Source: Blastocatellia bacterium (lineage in GTDB: Bacteria > Acidobacteriota > Blastocatellia > Chloracidobacteriales > JADJPF01). From it: 64,000 nucleotides of DNA. The DNA lies in the NCBI GenBank assembly GCA_016713405.1, contig JADJPF010000007.1, positions 62,001 to 126,000 on the forward strand. The letters run 5' to 3'. Shown piece by piece: positions 18,451-27,223 of this stretch. The notes below the pieces were generated by a model, which searched no databases, was not told the DNA's origin, and saw only the letters and a list, made by a program, of their open reading frames with translations. The position numbers and the translations under genes were made by a program. The stretch's first letter is position 1; each line of letters opens with the position of its first letter.

Positions 18451-18465
18451 GGTAAATTCAAGAAA
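18225..18465 (-). ncRNA. Candidate omega-RNA of IscB with a 5' guide
   Basis: The 340-bp gap upstream of iscB is non-coding but folds well. On the minus strand, from 5' to 3': GTCACT (18448-18443) pairs with AGTGAC (18393-18388), enclosing two hairpins, one at 18440-18421 (CCAAAGGC/GCCGTTGG) and one at 18420-18398 (CTTGTTTG/CAAACGAG), a three-way junction. Next come AGTTCT-TAG-AGAACT (18380-18366) and a helix TTAGCA/TGCTAA (18362-18357 with 18304-18299) enclosing CTTGGAA/TTCCAAG (18337-18314). By family rule the guide is the flanking DNA just 5' of the scaffold, about 18449-18465 (TCTTGAATTTACCAT plus neighbours). Transcript ends are inferred. Confidence 0.75.
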
Positions 18466-18539
18466 TTCTGATATTTATTAATGTCTTAACCCTAAAAAAG
18501 TATTTGAAAGTAGCGTGGTACTTACTAAGCTACTATTAC

Positions 18540-19679
18540 TTACATCAACAAACTGCGGGCAATTAACATACGTTGAACTTCGGAAACACCCTCTCCTATT
18601 TCACCAAGTCTAGCATCTCGATAAAGTTGTTCTACGCGGTAATCAGCAATATAGCCATAACCGCCATGAATTTGTACTGCAACATCGGCTGCTCGTTTTC
18701 CTACTTCTGAAGCAAGTAGTTTTGCCATTGATGCTGCTTGAGTGGCATCTTCACCTTTTTCAAATTGCCAGGCAGCTTGTAAAATTAACATTTCTGCTGC
18801 GTCAATTTCGGCCTTTACTTCAGCTATGCGAAAACTTACGTCCTGAAAATTATAAATAGCAGTTCCAAAAGCTTCTCGTTGGGTAGCGTATTTTATGGCT
18901 TCTTCTAAACTAGCTTTAGCAATGCCTAAGCAAAAACACGCCATACCAATACGAAAGAATGTTAAACATTCCATTACTTTATAAAAGCCTTCGTTTTCTT
19001 TACCTAGCAAATTTTTAGCAGGTACACGGCAATCATCAAAATAAAGTACGCTAGTTGGAGAACCACGAACCCCCATTTTTTCTAGTGGAGGGCCAGAACT
19101 CCAACCCGGACAATCTTTATCTACAATAAATAAGCTCATACGATGTGCGCCGCCTTTTTCACCATTGACCGCTAGCACTAAAACACAATCAGCCACCGGG
19201 CCATTAGTGATAAACATCTTTGAGCCATTAAGAATATAGTAATCACCATCTTTTATAGCTTTGGTTTTTGCTGCTGCTAGATCTGAGCCAACACTAGGTT
19301 CAGTTAATGCCAAAGCACCAATCCATTTTCCACTTGCTACAGGCTTTAAGTATTTTTCCTTTTGTTCCTGGTTTCCTAACTTAAAGATTGTATAACCACA
19401 TAGCCCAGTGCTTGCACCCATAGAAAGAAATGTTGATGGACAGGTTTGCGCTAACTCTAACCATGCTAAAGTGTTAGTAATTGTGTCTGCATTGCTGCCA
19501 CCATATTCTTCTGGGTAAACTAATGATGTTAGACCAAAATCACCTAATTTAATTAGATTTCTTTTTAGTACCTCTACATCAGTTTCAATAGCACGGGTAT
19601 AAGGCAAGATTTCTGCTCGGCAAAGCTCCCGCAAAGATTTTAAGTATTGCTGCTGAACATCTGTCAATTCAAAATCCAT
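18540..19679 (-). CDS. Acyl-CoA dehydrogenase
   Basis: A 379-residue FAD flavoenzyme that introduces an alpha-beta double bond into an acyl-CoA. Motifs seen: ALTEPSVGSDLAAAKTKA (FAD/substrate contact), NGSKMFITNGPVAD, YATQREAFGTAIYNFQ, and a C-terminal GEIGEGVSEVQRMLIAR in which the Glu of GEG sits at the usual catalytic-base position of short/medium-chain enzymes. It is the last gene of a leftward cluster with a second acyl-CoA dehydrogenase and an Fe-alcohol dehydrogenase; chain-length preference cannot be told from sequence alone. Confidence 0.93.
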   Translation of the reverse strand: MDFELTDVQQQYLKSLRELCRAEILPYTRAIETDVEVLKRNLIKLGDFGLTSLVYPEEYGGSNADTITNTLAWLELAQTCPSTFLSMGASTGLCGYTIFKLGNQEQKEKYLKPVASGKWIGALALTEPSVGSDLAAAKTKAIKDGDYYILNGSKMFITNGPVADCVLVLAVNGEKGGAHRMSLFIVDKDCPGWSSGPPLEKMGVRGSPTSVLYFDDCRVPAKNLLGKENEGFYKVMECLTFFRIGMACFCLGIAKASLEEAIKYATQREAFGTAIYNFQDVSFRIAEVKAEIDAAEMLILQAAWQFEKGEDATQAASMAKLLASEVGKRAADVAVQIHGGYGYIADYRVEQLYRDARLGEIGEGVSEVQRMLIARSLLM

Positions 19680-19738
19680 AATTTTAACCAGCTTTAATTA
19701 AGAATAGTTACTAGCTATAATCTTGACAAAGTAATATT

Positions 19739-20305
19739 TTATGCTTGTGCTGCTTCAGTTCCTTCGGTTGCTTCTGCACTAGGAGTTTCTGAAGGAGTTT
19801 CTGTAACATTTGCTATAGTTTGAGTGCTTTCTGCGCTAGCTTCACTGCTAAGTTCGCCTTCATCCTCAGAAGTAAATTCATAAGTTACAGCGACTTTAGC
19901 ACAAATTTCATTCCACATACTCATTGGACGCATAAGTTGCATAAGCGTCATTTTGTTGCCTTCTAGTTTGTAATGTGGAGAAGAAAGCGCACGCATTGGG
20001 GTCATTTCACCTTTATTTAATGCTGCCATCATTGTAAAAGGACAAGACCCACGCATTGCCCAAGATGTGTTAAATGCTGTGTTTCGCAGTTCATCCCAAG
20101 GTGCTGCTTGTGACTTATAATCACTTGCGGTAATTTTTCCTTGCTTAAAAGTCCATGTCATCACACGGTCTTTTCCATCCGGCCCATCATAAACACGGAA
20201 AATAAAAGTGCCATTTAATTTTTTTGCTTCCTGCTCAAAAACAGGATCCTCATTTATCCGCTTAATACATTCATCTTGCCAAGCTTTTGTGTAGTATTTA
20301 ATCAT
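19739..20305 (-). CDS. Hypothetical protein in the acyl-CoA dehydrogenase cluster, possible SCP2-like fold
   Basis: The 188-residue product has a globular part of about 145 residues (NGTFIFRVYDGPDGKDRVMTWTF, AMRGSCPFTMMAALNKGEMTPMRAL) followed by a low-complexity Ser/Thr/Glu/Ala tail that is probably disordered. The pattern of a small alpha-beta domain with amphipathic helices, next to acyl-CoA enzymes, recalls SCP2-type lipid carriers, but that is an inference. It lies between the two dehydrogenase genes on the same strand with short gaps, so it is probably co-transcribed. Confidence 0.6.
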   Translation of the reverse strand: MIKYYTKAWQDECIKRINEDPVFEQEAKKLNGTFIFRVYDGPDGKDRVMTWTFKQGKITASDYKSQAAPWDELRNTAFNTSWAMRGSCPFTMMAALNKGEMTPMRALSSPHYKLEGNKMTLMQLMRPMSMWNEICAKVAVTYEFTSEDEGELSSEASAESTQTIANVTETPSETPSAEATEGTEAAQA

Positions 20306-20330
20306 AGAAAATTCCCCAATTATAAATTAC

Positions 20331-21536
20331 TTAGATTACTTGTTGAATTAGTGGTTGAAACTCGTCAAATTCAGCTTTACGTGGATTAAAAGCCATACAA
20401 ATATCCATTAGAGCTATTTCTGTCACTTTAGCTACAGTTTCTTCATCGGCTGGAACGGCTAAATCTCGGTATTTTTCTGGAATATCTAAAGAAGCTTTTA
20501 GTTTACGAATTTGTTCAATTGCACGTTTTCCTAGCTCTATATCAGAGAGTCCTGTCTCAGAAACATCAAATGCACGTGCTAATGCTGCATAGCGTGAAGG
20601 ACTATGCTCTAGGTTAAATTCCATAACATATGGAAGTGCTATAGCATTGGATAATCCATGATGGAGTCCATAGAGACCGCCAATGGTATGGGAAATAGCG
20701 TGTGTTGCTCCTACAGGTGCATTAGAAAAAGCCATACCTGCTATCATTGCCGCAATTTGCATTTTAGCGCGTGCATCAACATTACTTGGATCTTTTACGG
20801 CTGTTTCTAAATTATCATAAATCATTTCTGCTGCTTTTAATGCCAATGCTTCAGAAATAGGCTGATTTTCTGTTGAGACATATGCTTCTATTGCATGAGT
20901 TAGTGCATCCATTCCAGTATAAGCAACTAATTTAGCTGGTAGAGTTGCTACCATTTCTGGATCAAGCATTGCCATACGAGGATAAAGATGAGGACTAGCA
21001 ATAGTTAATTTAGTTTTATTCTCATGATCTTTAACTACTGCTCCTACAGAAACTTCGCTTCCTGTTCCAACTGTAGTAGGAATAGCAATAATTGGGATAC
21101 ATTTGCCAGGCACCATAAAGCCGCCTTCATAATCTCTTACCTCTCCGCCATATGTTCCTAGTAAAGAAGCAAGTTTGGCTGTATCCATAACACTACCGCC
21201 ACCTACGGCAATGATTAAGTTTATTTCTAAATTTTTAATTTCTTGAGCGCATTTTTCTACTATTTTTAAGTCAGAGTCAGCAGGGATTTCATCAAATATA
21301 GATTTAATCTCATAAGCAGAATCATTTAATCCATTTTTTACTTTTTCAATTAATCCTGCTCCTAAAACACCTTTATCTGTCATAATCATTACATTAGTAC
21401 AAGTAGATAAGTCATCTTCTACCTGTACTTCTAAAGCCAATGCTGATACTTTACCCATCCCATATTTTATTTGGGTAGGAACAAAAAAAGTAAATTCCCC
21501 ACGGTCAAAAACTTCATTTCTATTAATAAATCCCAT
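20331..21536 (-). CDS. Iron-containing alcohol dehydrogenase
   Basis: A 401-residue group III (Fe-dependent) NAD(P)-linked alcohol dehydrogenase. The Rossmann-like N-terminal part contains IAVGGGSVMDTAKLAS. The metal site is visible: TGMDALTHAIEAYVS (Asp and His) and HAISHTIGGLYGLHHG (two His). The length is normal. GAGGA precedes the ATG. It sits between the 188-residue protein and an acyl-CoA dehydrogenase on the same strand, which suggests oxidation of a fatty or branched alcohol feeding into beta-oxidation, an inference from context. Confidence 0.92.
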   Translation of the reverse strand: MGFINRNEVFDRGEFTFFVPTQIKYGMGKVSALALEVQVEDDLSTCTNVMIMTDKGVLGAGLIEKVKNGLNDSAYEIKSIFDEIPADSDLKIVEKCAQEIKNLEINLIIAVGGGSVMDTAKLASLLGTYGGEVRDYEGGFMVPGKCIPIIAIPTTVGTGSEVSVGAVVKDHENKTKLTIASPHLYPRMAMLDPEMVATLPAKLVAYTGMDALTHAIEAYVSTENQPISEALALKAAEMIYDNLETAVKDPSNVDARAKMQIAAMIAGMAFSNAPVGATHAISHTIGGLYGLHHGLSNAIALPYVMEFNLEHSPSRYAALARAFDVSETGLSDIELGKRAIEQIRKLKASLDIPEKYRDLAVPADEETVAKVTEIALMDICMAFNPRKAEFDEFQPLIQQVI

Positions 21537-21561
21537 AAAATCCTCTAAATGATTTAATTAG

Positions 21562-22722
21562 TTAAAGTTTCATACTTTTTAGCAATTCTGATGCAATAAT
21601 CATTTTTTGTACTTCTGAAGACCCTGCACCAATGGTTGATAATCTAGTATCTCGATAAAATCTTTCTACTGGGTATTCGTGGATATAACCATAACCGCCA
21701 AAAATTTGTACTGCCTCATAAGCCACTTTAATGGCTGATTCACTAACAAATAATTTGGAGACAGAAGCCTCAAGCATTGCTCTTTTAGATTTTTCCTTCA
21801 TACAAGCGACACGATAAATTAGCAAACGAGAAGCATCAACCATGGTTTTCATGTCGGCAAGTTTATGTTGAATGGCTTGAAAATTAGCAATAGGCTGTCC
21901 AAATTGCTTACGCTCTTTTGCGTATTTAATACATTGATCTAACGCAAACTGCATCCCACCAATTAAGGGTGAGAGCATACAGGAACGTTCCCATTCCATT
22001 GTTTCTTTACCAATTTGGACAAATCCAGCGTTTTCTTCTCCTAATAGGTTTTCTGCTGGCACTTCGCAATTATCAAAATAAAGCTCGCTAGTTGTAGAGG
22101 TACGATTTCCCATTTTCTTTAAGTTATTACCTACTGAAAAACCTGGAAATCCTTTTTCTACAATAAATAAAGAAATGCCACGATTACCTTTTTTTTTGTC
22201 TGTGACAGCAAAAACAACAAATAAATCACCTATCGGGCCATTGGTGATAAACATTTTTGAGCCATTTAATATATAGTGGTCGCCTTTTTTTTCCGCAGTA
22301 GTACGCATTGACGCAGCATCAGAGCCTGAACCAGGTTCTGTTAGGCCAAATCCACCAATCCATTCACCAGATGCAAGTTTAGGTAAGTATTTTTCTTTTT
22401 GTGCCTCTGTACCAATTAACCAAATAGGAACACCTGCTAAAATCAAATGCGCCCCCCAACCAAGAGTTGTGCCGCCATCTACCCCAGCTTCTGCAACCTT
22501 TTCCATAGCTATTGAAGTGGCTAGTGGAGAAGCATTACTACCTCCATATTGTTCTGGAAACGGAAGTCCTAAGAGTCCCATACTAGCTAAATCGCGCCAA
22601 TTTTCCCAAGAAAATTCTGCTTTAGCATCATTTTCTTCTGCACGAGGTGCCATTTTTTCTTTAGCAAATTTGTAAACAGAGTTACCAAAATCTATGTATT
22701 CTTCAGGTATGTTAAGGTTCAT
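21562..22722 (-). CDS. Acyl-CoA dehydrogenase, isovaleryl/long-chain-like
   Basis: The product is 386 residues from ATG at 22722; a TTG seven codons upstream is possible but has no better ribosome-binding site. Motifs: GFGLTEPGSGSDAASMRT, NGSKMFITNGPIGD, YAKERKQFGQPIANFQAIQ. The C-terminal signature is TIGAGSSEVQKM, with Ala where most family members have the catalytic Glu. As in isovaleryl- and long-chain acyl-CoA dehydrogenases, the base is probably the Glu in METMEW-type helix G (sequence TMEWERSCM). This is the first gene of the leftward cluster. Confidence 0.92.
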   Translation of the reverse strand: MNLNIPEEYIDFGNSVYKFAKEKMAPRAEENDAKAEFSWENWRDLASMGLLGLPFPEQYGGSNASPLATSIAMEKVAEAGVDGGTTLGWGAHLILAGVPIWLIGTEAQKEKYLPKLASGEWIGGFGLTEPGSGSDAASMRTTAEKKGDHYILNGSKMFITNGPIGDLFVVFAVTDKKKGNRGISLFIVEKGFPGFSVGNNLKKMGNRTSTTSELYFDNCEVPAENLLGEENAGFVQIGKETMEWERSCMLSPLIGGMQFALDQCIKYAKERKQFGQPIANFQAIQHKLADMKTMVDASRLLIYRVACMKEKSKRAMLEASVSKLFVSESAIKVAYEAVQIFGGYGYIHEYPVERFYRDTRLSTIGAGSSEVQKMIIASELLKSMKL

Positions 22723-23016
22723 AACTTTAATAATAAAGAACAAGCAGAAAAAGATGAGAGTTAAAACAATAGACTAAATAAACTATTAGTCTTAATTGCT
22801 AGTTAATTTTAAGCGTCTACTAATAACTTGTCCAGCGGGTCAGAAAAAGAGAAGCACAGCATAGCCAACTTTGATTGAACTGTCAATTTTAATTAGTCTA
22901 AGCTGACAACATCAAAATAACTTTTACAACTAAACAAATAAAATAAGTAAGATAGATAGATAAATTTGTAACATATTGATTCTAAAGTGATAAATGATAG
23001 TTAAGGAGGGAAAATT

Positions 23017-23931
23017 ATGCGACGTTTATTGTTAGGGATTTTAGTTTTAATTTTGCTTACAGCAAATTTGGTTTTAGTTGAAGCCCAAAATCGTCCAACA
23101 ACTACACCAAGTCTTGATCCAACAGGTCAACCAAAAGACTTAAAAGCAGGTCAATCACACCGTTTTTATGTTTGGCGAGATGATAAGGGTTGGCACTTAA
23201 GAACTACTACAGGTAAAGAAAAACATTTTTTTGCAGGCGTGGTTAGCGTTGTTGGTGGAAAAATAGGTAATTTTAGCACTTTTCAGTTTGAAAAAAAGGA
23301 TACCCTAAAAGTTAATTCTACTCGTACCCAATTAGCTTTTGATTTTGCTACAGACACTCAAATTGATGGATTTGATTTTCAGACAGATGCTCAAAGTGTA
23401 AAGTTTGATTTAAGAATGGATGGAAAACGAAATGTAGATGTAATTTATGTTGGTACAAATGCAGAGAGTCCGCGAAATATTCCTTTTGAATTAAGCAATA
23501 GAGCTTCTGCTCCAACGGGTAGCGGTGGTGTAGCAGAACTAATAATTCCTTTTGGTCAGCCTGCTGGAATGGGTGCAGGTTCAAGCCAACGCTTTTTAAT
23601 TTGGCGTGATAACAATGGTTGGCACCTACGAACTACTACAGGAAGAAATAAACATACTTTTAGCGGTGAAATTACTGCTGATAGTGGTTTTATTTCCGAA
23701 GTATTTGCTATTAGTACAGAAAAAAAGGATTGGGTAATATTAAAAGATCCTCGGCGAGTAGTATTTAATCTTAATACAGATGGGGCAATAGATGGTTTTG
23801 ATTTTCGTACTAACGCCAACAATTTAAGATTTAATCTTAATATTGACGGTAAGCTAAGACCTAACGTAGTCTATATAGGTTCACGAGCAGCTAATCCGCC
23901 AGCAGTACCTTTTACATTATCTGCTAAATAA
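23017..23931 (+). CDS. Secreted protein made of two tandem homologous domains
   Basis: The 304-residue product has a signal peptide (residues 1-23, ending VEAQ). The mature protein is two copies of a domain of about 115 residues: 45-160 and 188-303. Each begins with a Ser-x-x-Phe-x-x-Trp-Arg-Asp motif (SHRFYVWRDDKGWHLRTTTG; SQRFLIWRDNNGWHLRTTTG), continues KHxFxG, then IDGFDFxT and NVxYxG near the end. The pattern is beta-rich and suggests an extracellular or outer-surface module. I do not recognise the family. GGAGG lies eight bases before the ATG. Confidence 0.75.
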   Translation: MRRLLLGILVLILLTANLVLVEAQNRPTTTPSLDPTGQPKDLKAGQSHRFYVWRDDKGWHLRTTTGKEKHFFAGVVSVVGGKIGNFSTFQFEKKDTLKVNSTRTQLAFDFATDTQIDGFDFQTDAQSVKFDLRMDGKRNVDVIYVGTNAESPRNIPFELSNRASAPTGSGGVAELIIPFGQPAGMGAGSSQRFLIWRDNNGWHLRTTTGRNKHTFSGEITADSGFISEVFAISTEKKDWVILKDPRRVVFNLNTDGAIDGFDFRTNANNLRFNLNIDGKLRPNVVYIGSRAANPPAVPFTLSAK

Positions 23932-23963
23932 TTATAAGTAAATTAGTTAAAGGAGAAGAAAAC

Positions 23964-24347
23964 ATGTCTTTAGCAAGTAAATATGGCCCAGTTTATGCTT
24001 TTTCGGCAGTATTAGGATGTAGCAACCTGGAAGGAGGCGAGTCTAATGGCAAATTTGTAATTAGAGGAACTTGCCCAAACCGCTATATTGAGGCTCAAAT
24101 TTGGGAAAAAATCAAAGAAGTTGATTCTTTAAATGGTAGAGATGAAGTAGCGTTAAACTTTGATTTTGAACAAGATGATATTTATGGAGTTTATGAAGTA
24201 AAAAAAGGAGATACTCTTTCAGCTATTGCCAAAAATGTAACTCACGGTAAGCTTAATTATCAAAAAATCTTCCAAGCAAATCAAGATATTTTAAGCGATC
24301 CAGATAAAATTAAACCAGGCCAAAAACTAAAAATACCTAAGTTTTAG
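23964..24347 (+). CDS. LysM-domain protein
   Basis: A 127-residue protein without a signal peptide. The C-terminal half is a LysM module (YEVKKGDTLSAIAKNVTHG, IFQANQDILSDPDKIKPGQKLKIP) that binds N-acetylglucosamine-containing glycans. The N-terminal half (IEAQIWEKIKEVDSLNGRDEVALNFDF) looks like a degenerate BON-type domain, the arrangement of YgaU/LysM proteins. AAGGAG precedes the ATG. It is 32 bp after the two-domain secreted protein gene, so they are probably co-transcribed, and a terminator follows at 24373. Confidence 0.8.
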   Translation: MSLASKYGPVYAFSAVLGCSNLEGGESNGKFVIRGTCPNRYIEAQIWEKIKEVDSLNGRDEVALNFDFEQDDIYGVYEVKKGDTLSAIAKNVTHGKLNYQKIFQANQDILSDPDKIKPGQKLKIPKF

Positions 24348-24372
24348 TTTTTAATTTATTTAGTAATAGTAT

Positions 24373-24406
24373 TTAAGGCAGATATATTAGTTTGTATCTG
24401 CCTTAA
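24373..24406 (+). terminator. Intrinsic terminator after the LysM gene
   Basis: TTAAGGCAGATA (24373-24384) and TATCTGCCTTAA (24395-24406) form a perfect 12-bp stem with a 10-nt loop, followed by TTGTTTTA. Confidence 0.75.
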
Positions 24407-24515
24407 TTGTTTTAGGAAAACGATTATTAAACAAAAGGCTATTTTTAAGAAAAAATCCGTCTATGTAGAATTAAAAGATCTAATTATTTTAGTTTATTAC
24501 TTTTCTATTACTTTT

Positions 24516-26042
24516 ATGAAAAAGATACTTTTAACTACTGTAGAGCAAATTGCTAAAGCAAAATATGATATAGAGTTATGGTTATTAGAGGATAGAGAAT
24601 TTAATTTTTATAAAGAGAAAAAATTTTTTGTTTTAAGTAGAAACCACCTAAGTTTTACAGTTGAATTTAACAAATTAATTTTTGCTTATTGGACTTTAGA
24701 AACTTCAGAAAGTTGGAAAGTGATAAGCTATCAAACCAAACAAAATCAATTATTTGTGGAGATTTTAGTTCCTTTTCAGAAAAAAACTATAACTTATTTA
24801 TTAGAAAAAAAAGTGCCAAAAACCCAAATTACAAACCTGGATAAAAAAGCTATTAGAGCTAATTATCTAATGCTACTAGAGAAATTAATTAAACAACATT
24901 TTTACGGCTATATAATTGAAAAAAGTAGTCTTAGCCAAAGTATTGAATATGGTTACAAAATCGCTATAGCCAGGCTATTAATAAAGTATGAAAACTCAAT
25001 AATTGCTGCTGTTGGTATAAGCCAAAATGAAGATCCTCAATTTTTAGCTAGTTTACTTGGTCAAGGGTTAAAATGGCTAAATACACTAGAAACTAGGTTT
25101 ACACCTTTACCAATTAAAAAATTAATGTTTTTTGCTCCTCCTAAAGCTACAAAACTACTAGCAGAACGACTTACTTTAATAAAATTACTAGAAACAGAAA
25201 TAGAACTTTTTGAAGTAGATGAACTTAAAATTAGCTCTGTTCAACCTTTTGACCAAGGTGATTTAGGACTTTTAGTTAATAAACTAAAATTAAATTATTG
25301 TAAAATTATTAATGATAAAAATACTAGTCAACAAATACAGTGGATTAAATCTTTAGCTCCAAGCTTGATTGAGCTAAAACCAAATTTGCAAAATACAAAA
25401 ATAAACTTTTCAATTAATGGACTAGATTTTGCAACTATTAGATTACGAAAAAATGCTAATATAAAATTTGGAGTATCAACAGAAAAGAAAATTCTTAATT
25501 CTGCAAATCAAGAAGAGTTAATAACTTTAGTAAAAGAAATTACTTATTATCGTCAGGCTGCTAGCCCAAATCAACAGCATAAATATTACCAAACTAGATC
25601 AGAAGCTTGGCTAGAGTCCATAATTTGTCGTAATCTTAACTATTTAGATGTTAACTTAGATATTAATTGTTTTTATCGTCAAGTTCCTGTAATTAAAGAT
25701 AGTAGCAGGTTTATAGACATATTAGCTGTTACTAAATATGGACAATTAGTTATCATTGAATTAAAAGCTAGTGAAGACAAAGAATCTCTTTTTCAATGCC
25801 TAGATTATTGGTTAAGAATTGAATGGTATAGACTAAGAAAGGACTTAAATAATTATTTTCCAACGATAAAGCTTAAGGATAGAGCAGCTTTAATTTATCT
25901 TGTAACACCTAAACTACGCTCTCATCCAGATTTAAGCCTTCTAGGAAATTTTATTGATAAAAAGTCCCTCTTTTATCGTATCGAAATCAATGATAATTGG
26001 CGACAAGAATTAAAAGTAGAGAGTCATATAAAATTAACTTAA
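24516..26042 (+). CDS. Hypothetical protein with a C-terminal PD-(D/E)XK nuclease-like domain
   Basis: A 508-residue cytoplasmic, lysine-rich protein. The C-terminal region near 390-425 has RFIDILAVTKYGQLVIIELKASEDKES: the Asp followed about 14 residues later by E-x-K is the metal-binding core of the PD-(D/E)XK fold, as in NucS-type or restriction-like nucleases. The N-terminal 370 residues match nothing I recognise. It may be a repair nuclease or a stand-alone defence factor; context (truB 12 bp downstream) gives no support for either. The composition is slightly more AT-rich than its neighbours. Confidence 0.6.
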   Translation: MKKILLTTVEQIAKAKYDIELWLLEDREFNFYKEKKFFVLSRNHLSFTVEFNKLIFAYWTLETSESWKVISYQTKQNQLFVEILVPFQKKTITYLLEKKVPKTQITNLDKKAIRANYLMLLEKLIKQHFYGYIIEKSSLSQSIEYGYKIAIARLLIKYENSIIAAVGISQNEDPQFLASLLGQGLKWLNTLETRFTPLPIKKLMFFAPPKATKLLAERLTLIKLLETEIELFEVDELKISSVQPFDQGDLGLLVNKLKLNYCKIINDKNTSQQIQWIKSLAPSLIELKPNLQNTKINFSINGLDFATIRLRKNANIKFGVSTEKKILNSANQEELITLVKEITYYRQAASPNQQHKYYQTRSEAWLESIICRNLNYLDVNLDINCFYRQVPVIKDSSRFIDILAVTKYGQLVIIELKASEDKESLFQCLDYWLRIEWYRLRKDLNNYFPTIKLKDRAALIYLVTPKLRSHPDLSLLGNFIDKKSLFYRIEINDNWRQELKVESHIKLT

Positions 26043-26054
26043 GAATATTACTTT

Positions 26055-27002
26055 ATGACAGAAAAAGTATCAGAATTTACTGGAGCAATACTAATAGATA
26101 AACCCGCAGGCTTTACATCGCATGATGTTGTAGCAAAGCTAAGGTCAATCTTAAAACAAAAGCGAATAGGCCATACAGGAACGCTAGACCCGTTTGCTAC
26201 AGGGCTTTTGATTGCTTGTTTAGGCAAGGCCACTAGATTAGTACAATTTCTAGCTACAGAAGTGAAAGAATATGAGGCTGTTGTAAGATTTGGATTTTCT
26301 ACAGATACTCAAGATTATACTGGAAAACCAAATAGCCCTATTGTTACATCATATGGTTTGAAATCAGTTGATTGGGAAAGCGTGCTAGCTGAATTTATTG
26401 GGGAGCAATGGCAAACACCGCCAATGTTTTCTGCAAAAAAAATTGCAGGTGAAACCCTTTATAAACTTGCCCGCCAAGGCCAAGAAATTGCTAGAGAACC
26501 AGTCAAAATTGTTGTTTACAAATTAGAAAAAATAGTAACAGGAAATGAACTAGCTTTTAATGCAGATGGTACTTGTGATGTAGCAATTAAAGTTAAATGT
26601 TCTGCTGGCACTTATATTCGTACCTTAGCACATGACCTAGGTGCTAAGTTAGGTTTTGGTGCGCATCTTGTTGAACTACGTAGAATAGCTATAGGAAATT
26701 TTAATATATTAAACGCACTTACTTTAGAACAAGTAAGTGAAATATATAAAGAAGATAAAGCTAACTTACCAGTAATTACAGCTAATGATTTAATGGTTCA
26801 TTTACCAGCAGTTAACTTAGCAGAAAAGCAAGTTGAAAAGGTTCGCAACGGACATGCGCAAATGGTAGAACTAGCAAAAGAACCTAGTCTTAATAGTTGG
26901 TTTAGGTTGTTAAATAGTAAAAATGAGTTAGTAGCAATGGCACAGCTAATAGAAGAAGATGGTTTAAGGAAGTTACAGCCAAGAATTTTATTTATGGACT
27001 AA
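26055..27002 (+). CDS. truB: tRNA pseudouridine-55 synthase
   Basis: TruB isomerises U55 in the T-loop of tRNAs. The 315-residue sequence begins with the family block GAILIDKPAGFTSHDVV and carries the catalytic Asp in GHTGTLDPFATGLL. KEYEAVVRFG, PPMFSAKKIAGETLYKLAR and CSAGTYIRTLAHDLG are further conserved blocks. The C-terminal part is a variable domain. It is 12 bp downstream of the PD-(D/E)XK gene. The usual rbfA/ribF neighbours are absent. Confidence 0.96.
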   Translation: MTEKVSEFTGAILIDKPAGFTSHDVVAKLRSILKQKRIGHTGTLDPFATGLLIACLGKATRLVQFLATEVKEYEAVVRFGFSTDTQDYTGKPNSPIVTSYGLKSVDWESVLAEFIGEQWQTPPMFSAKKIAGETLYKLARQGQEIAREPVKIVVYKLEKIVTGNELAFNADGTCDVAIKVKCSAGTYIRTLAHDLGAKLGFGAHLVELRRIAIGNFNILNALTLEQVSEIYKEDKANLPVITANDLMVHLPAVNLAEKQVEKVRNGHAQMVELAKEPSLNSWFRLLNSKNELVAMAQLIEEDGLRKLQPRILFMD

Positions 27003-27071
27003 TTAGCTAACTTCTTGTTTCTAAAAGAGTTTGTATTATTTATTAAGTTAAGGAAATTTTAATTTCCCTGC

Positions 27072-27100
27072 TGTCAATGGTGACTTGTGTATGCTATACT
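27072..27100 (+). promoter_or_regulatory. Extended -10 promoter for prkA
   Basis: TGCTATACT ending at 27100 is an extended -10 (TGn plus TATACT), with a weak TGTCAA 17 bp upstream. It lies about 120 bp before the prkA start, leaving a leader that contains the inverted repeat at 27175-27195. Confidence 0.45.
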
Positions 27101-27174
27101 AAATTTGTCCGTAAAATCGTTTTATAGGCTTATTTAATAAAGCTTTCAAGAGTTTTTAACGTTTTCGTTGTCAA

Positions 27175-27195
27175 TAGTCAGTCACCCACTGACTA
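27175..27195. repeat. 8-bp inverted repeat in the prkA leader
   Basis: TAGTCAGT and ACTGACTA flank a CACCC spacer, 29 bp before the prkA start codon. It could be an operator or a small RNA hairpin affecting translation. No regulator can be assigned. Confidence 0.45.
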
Positions 27196-27223
27196 AACGA
27201 CTAATCTTTATAGGGTGGTGAAT

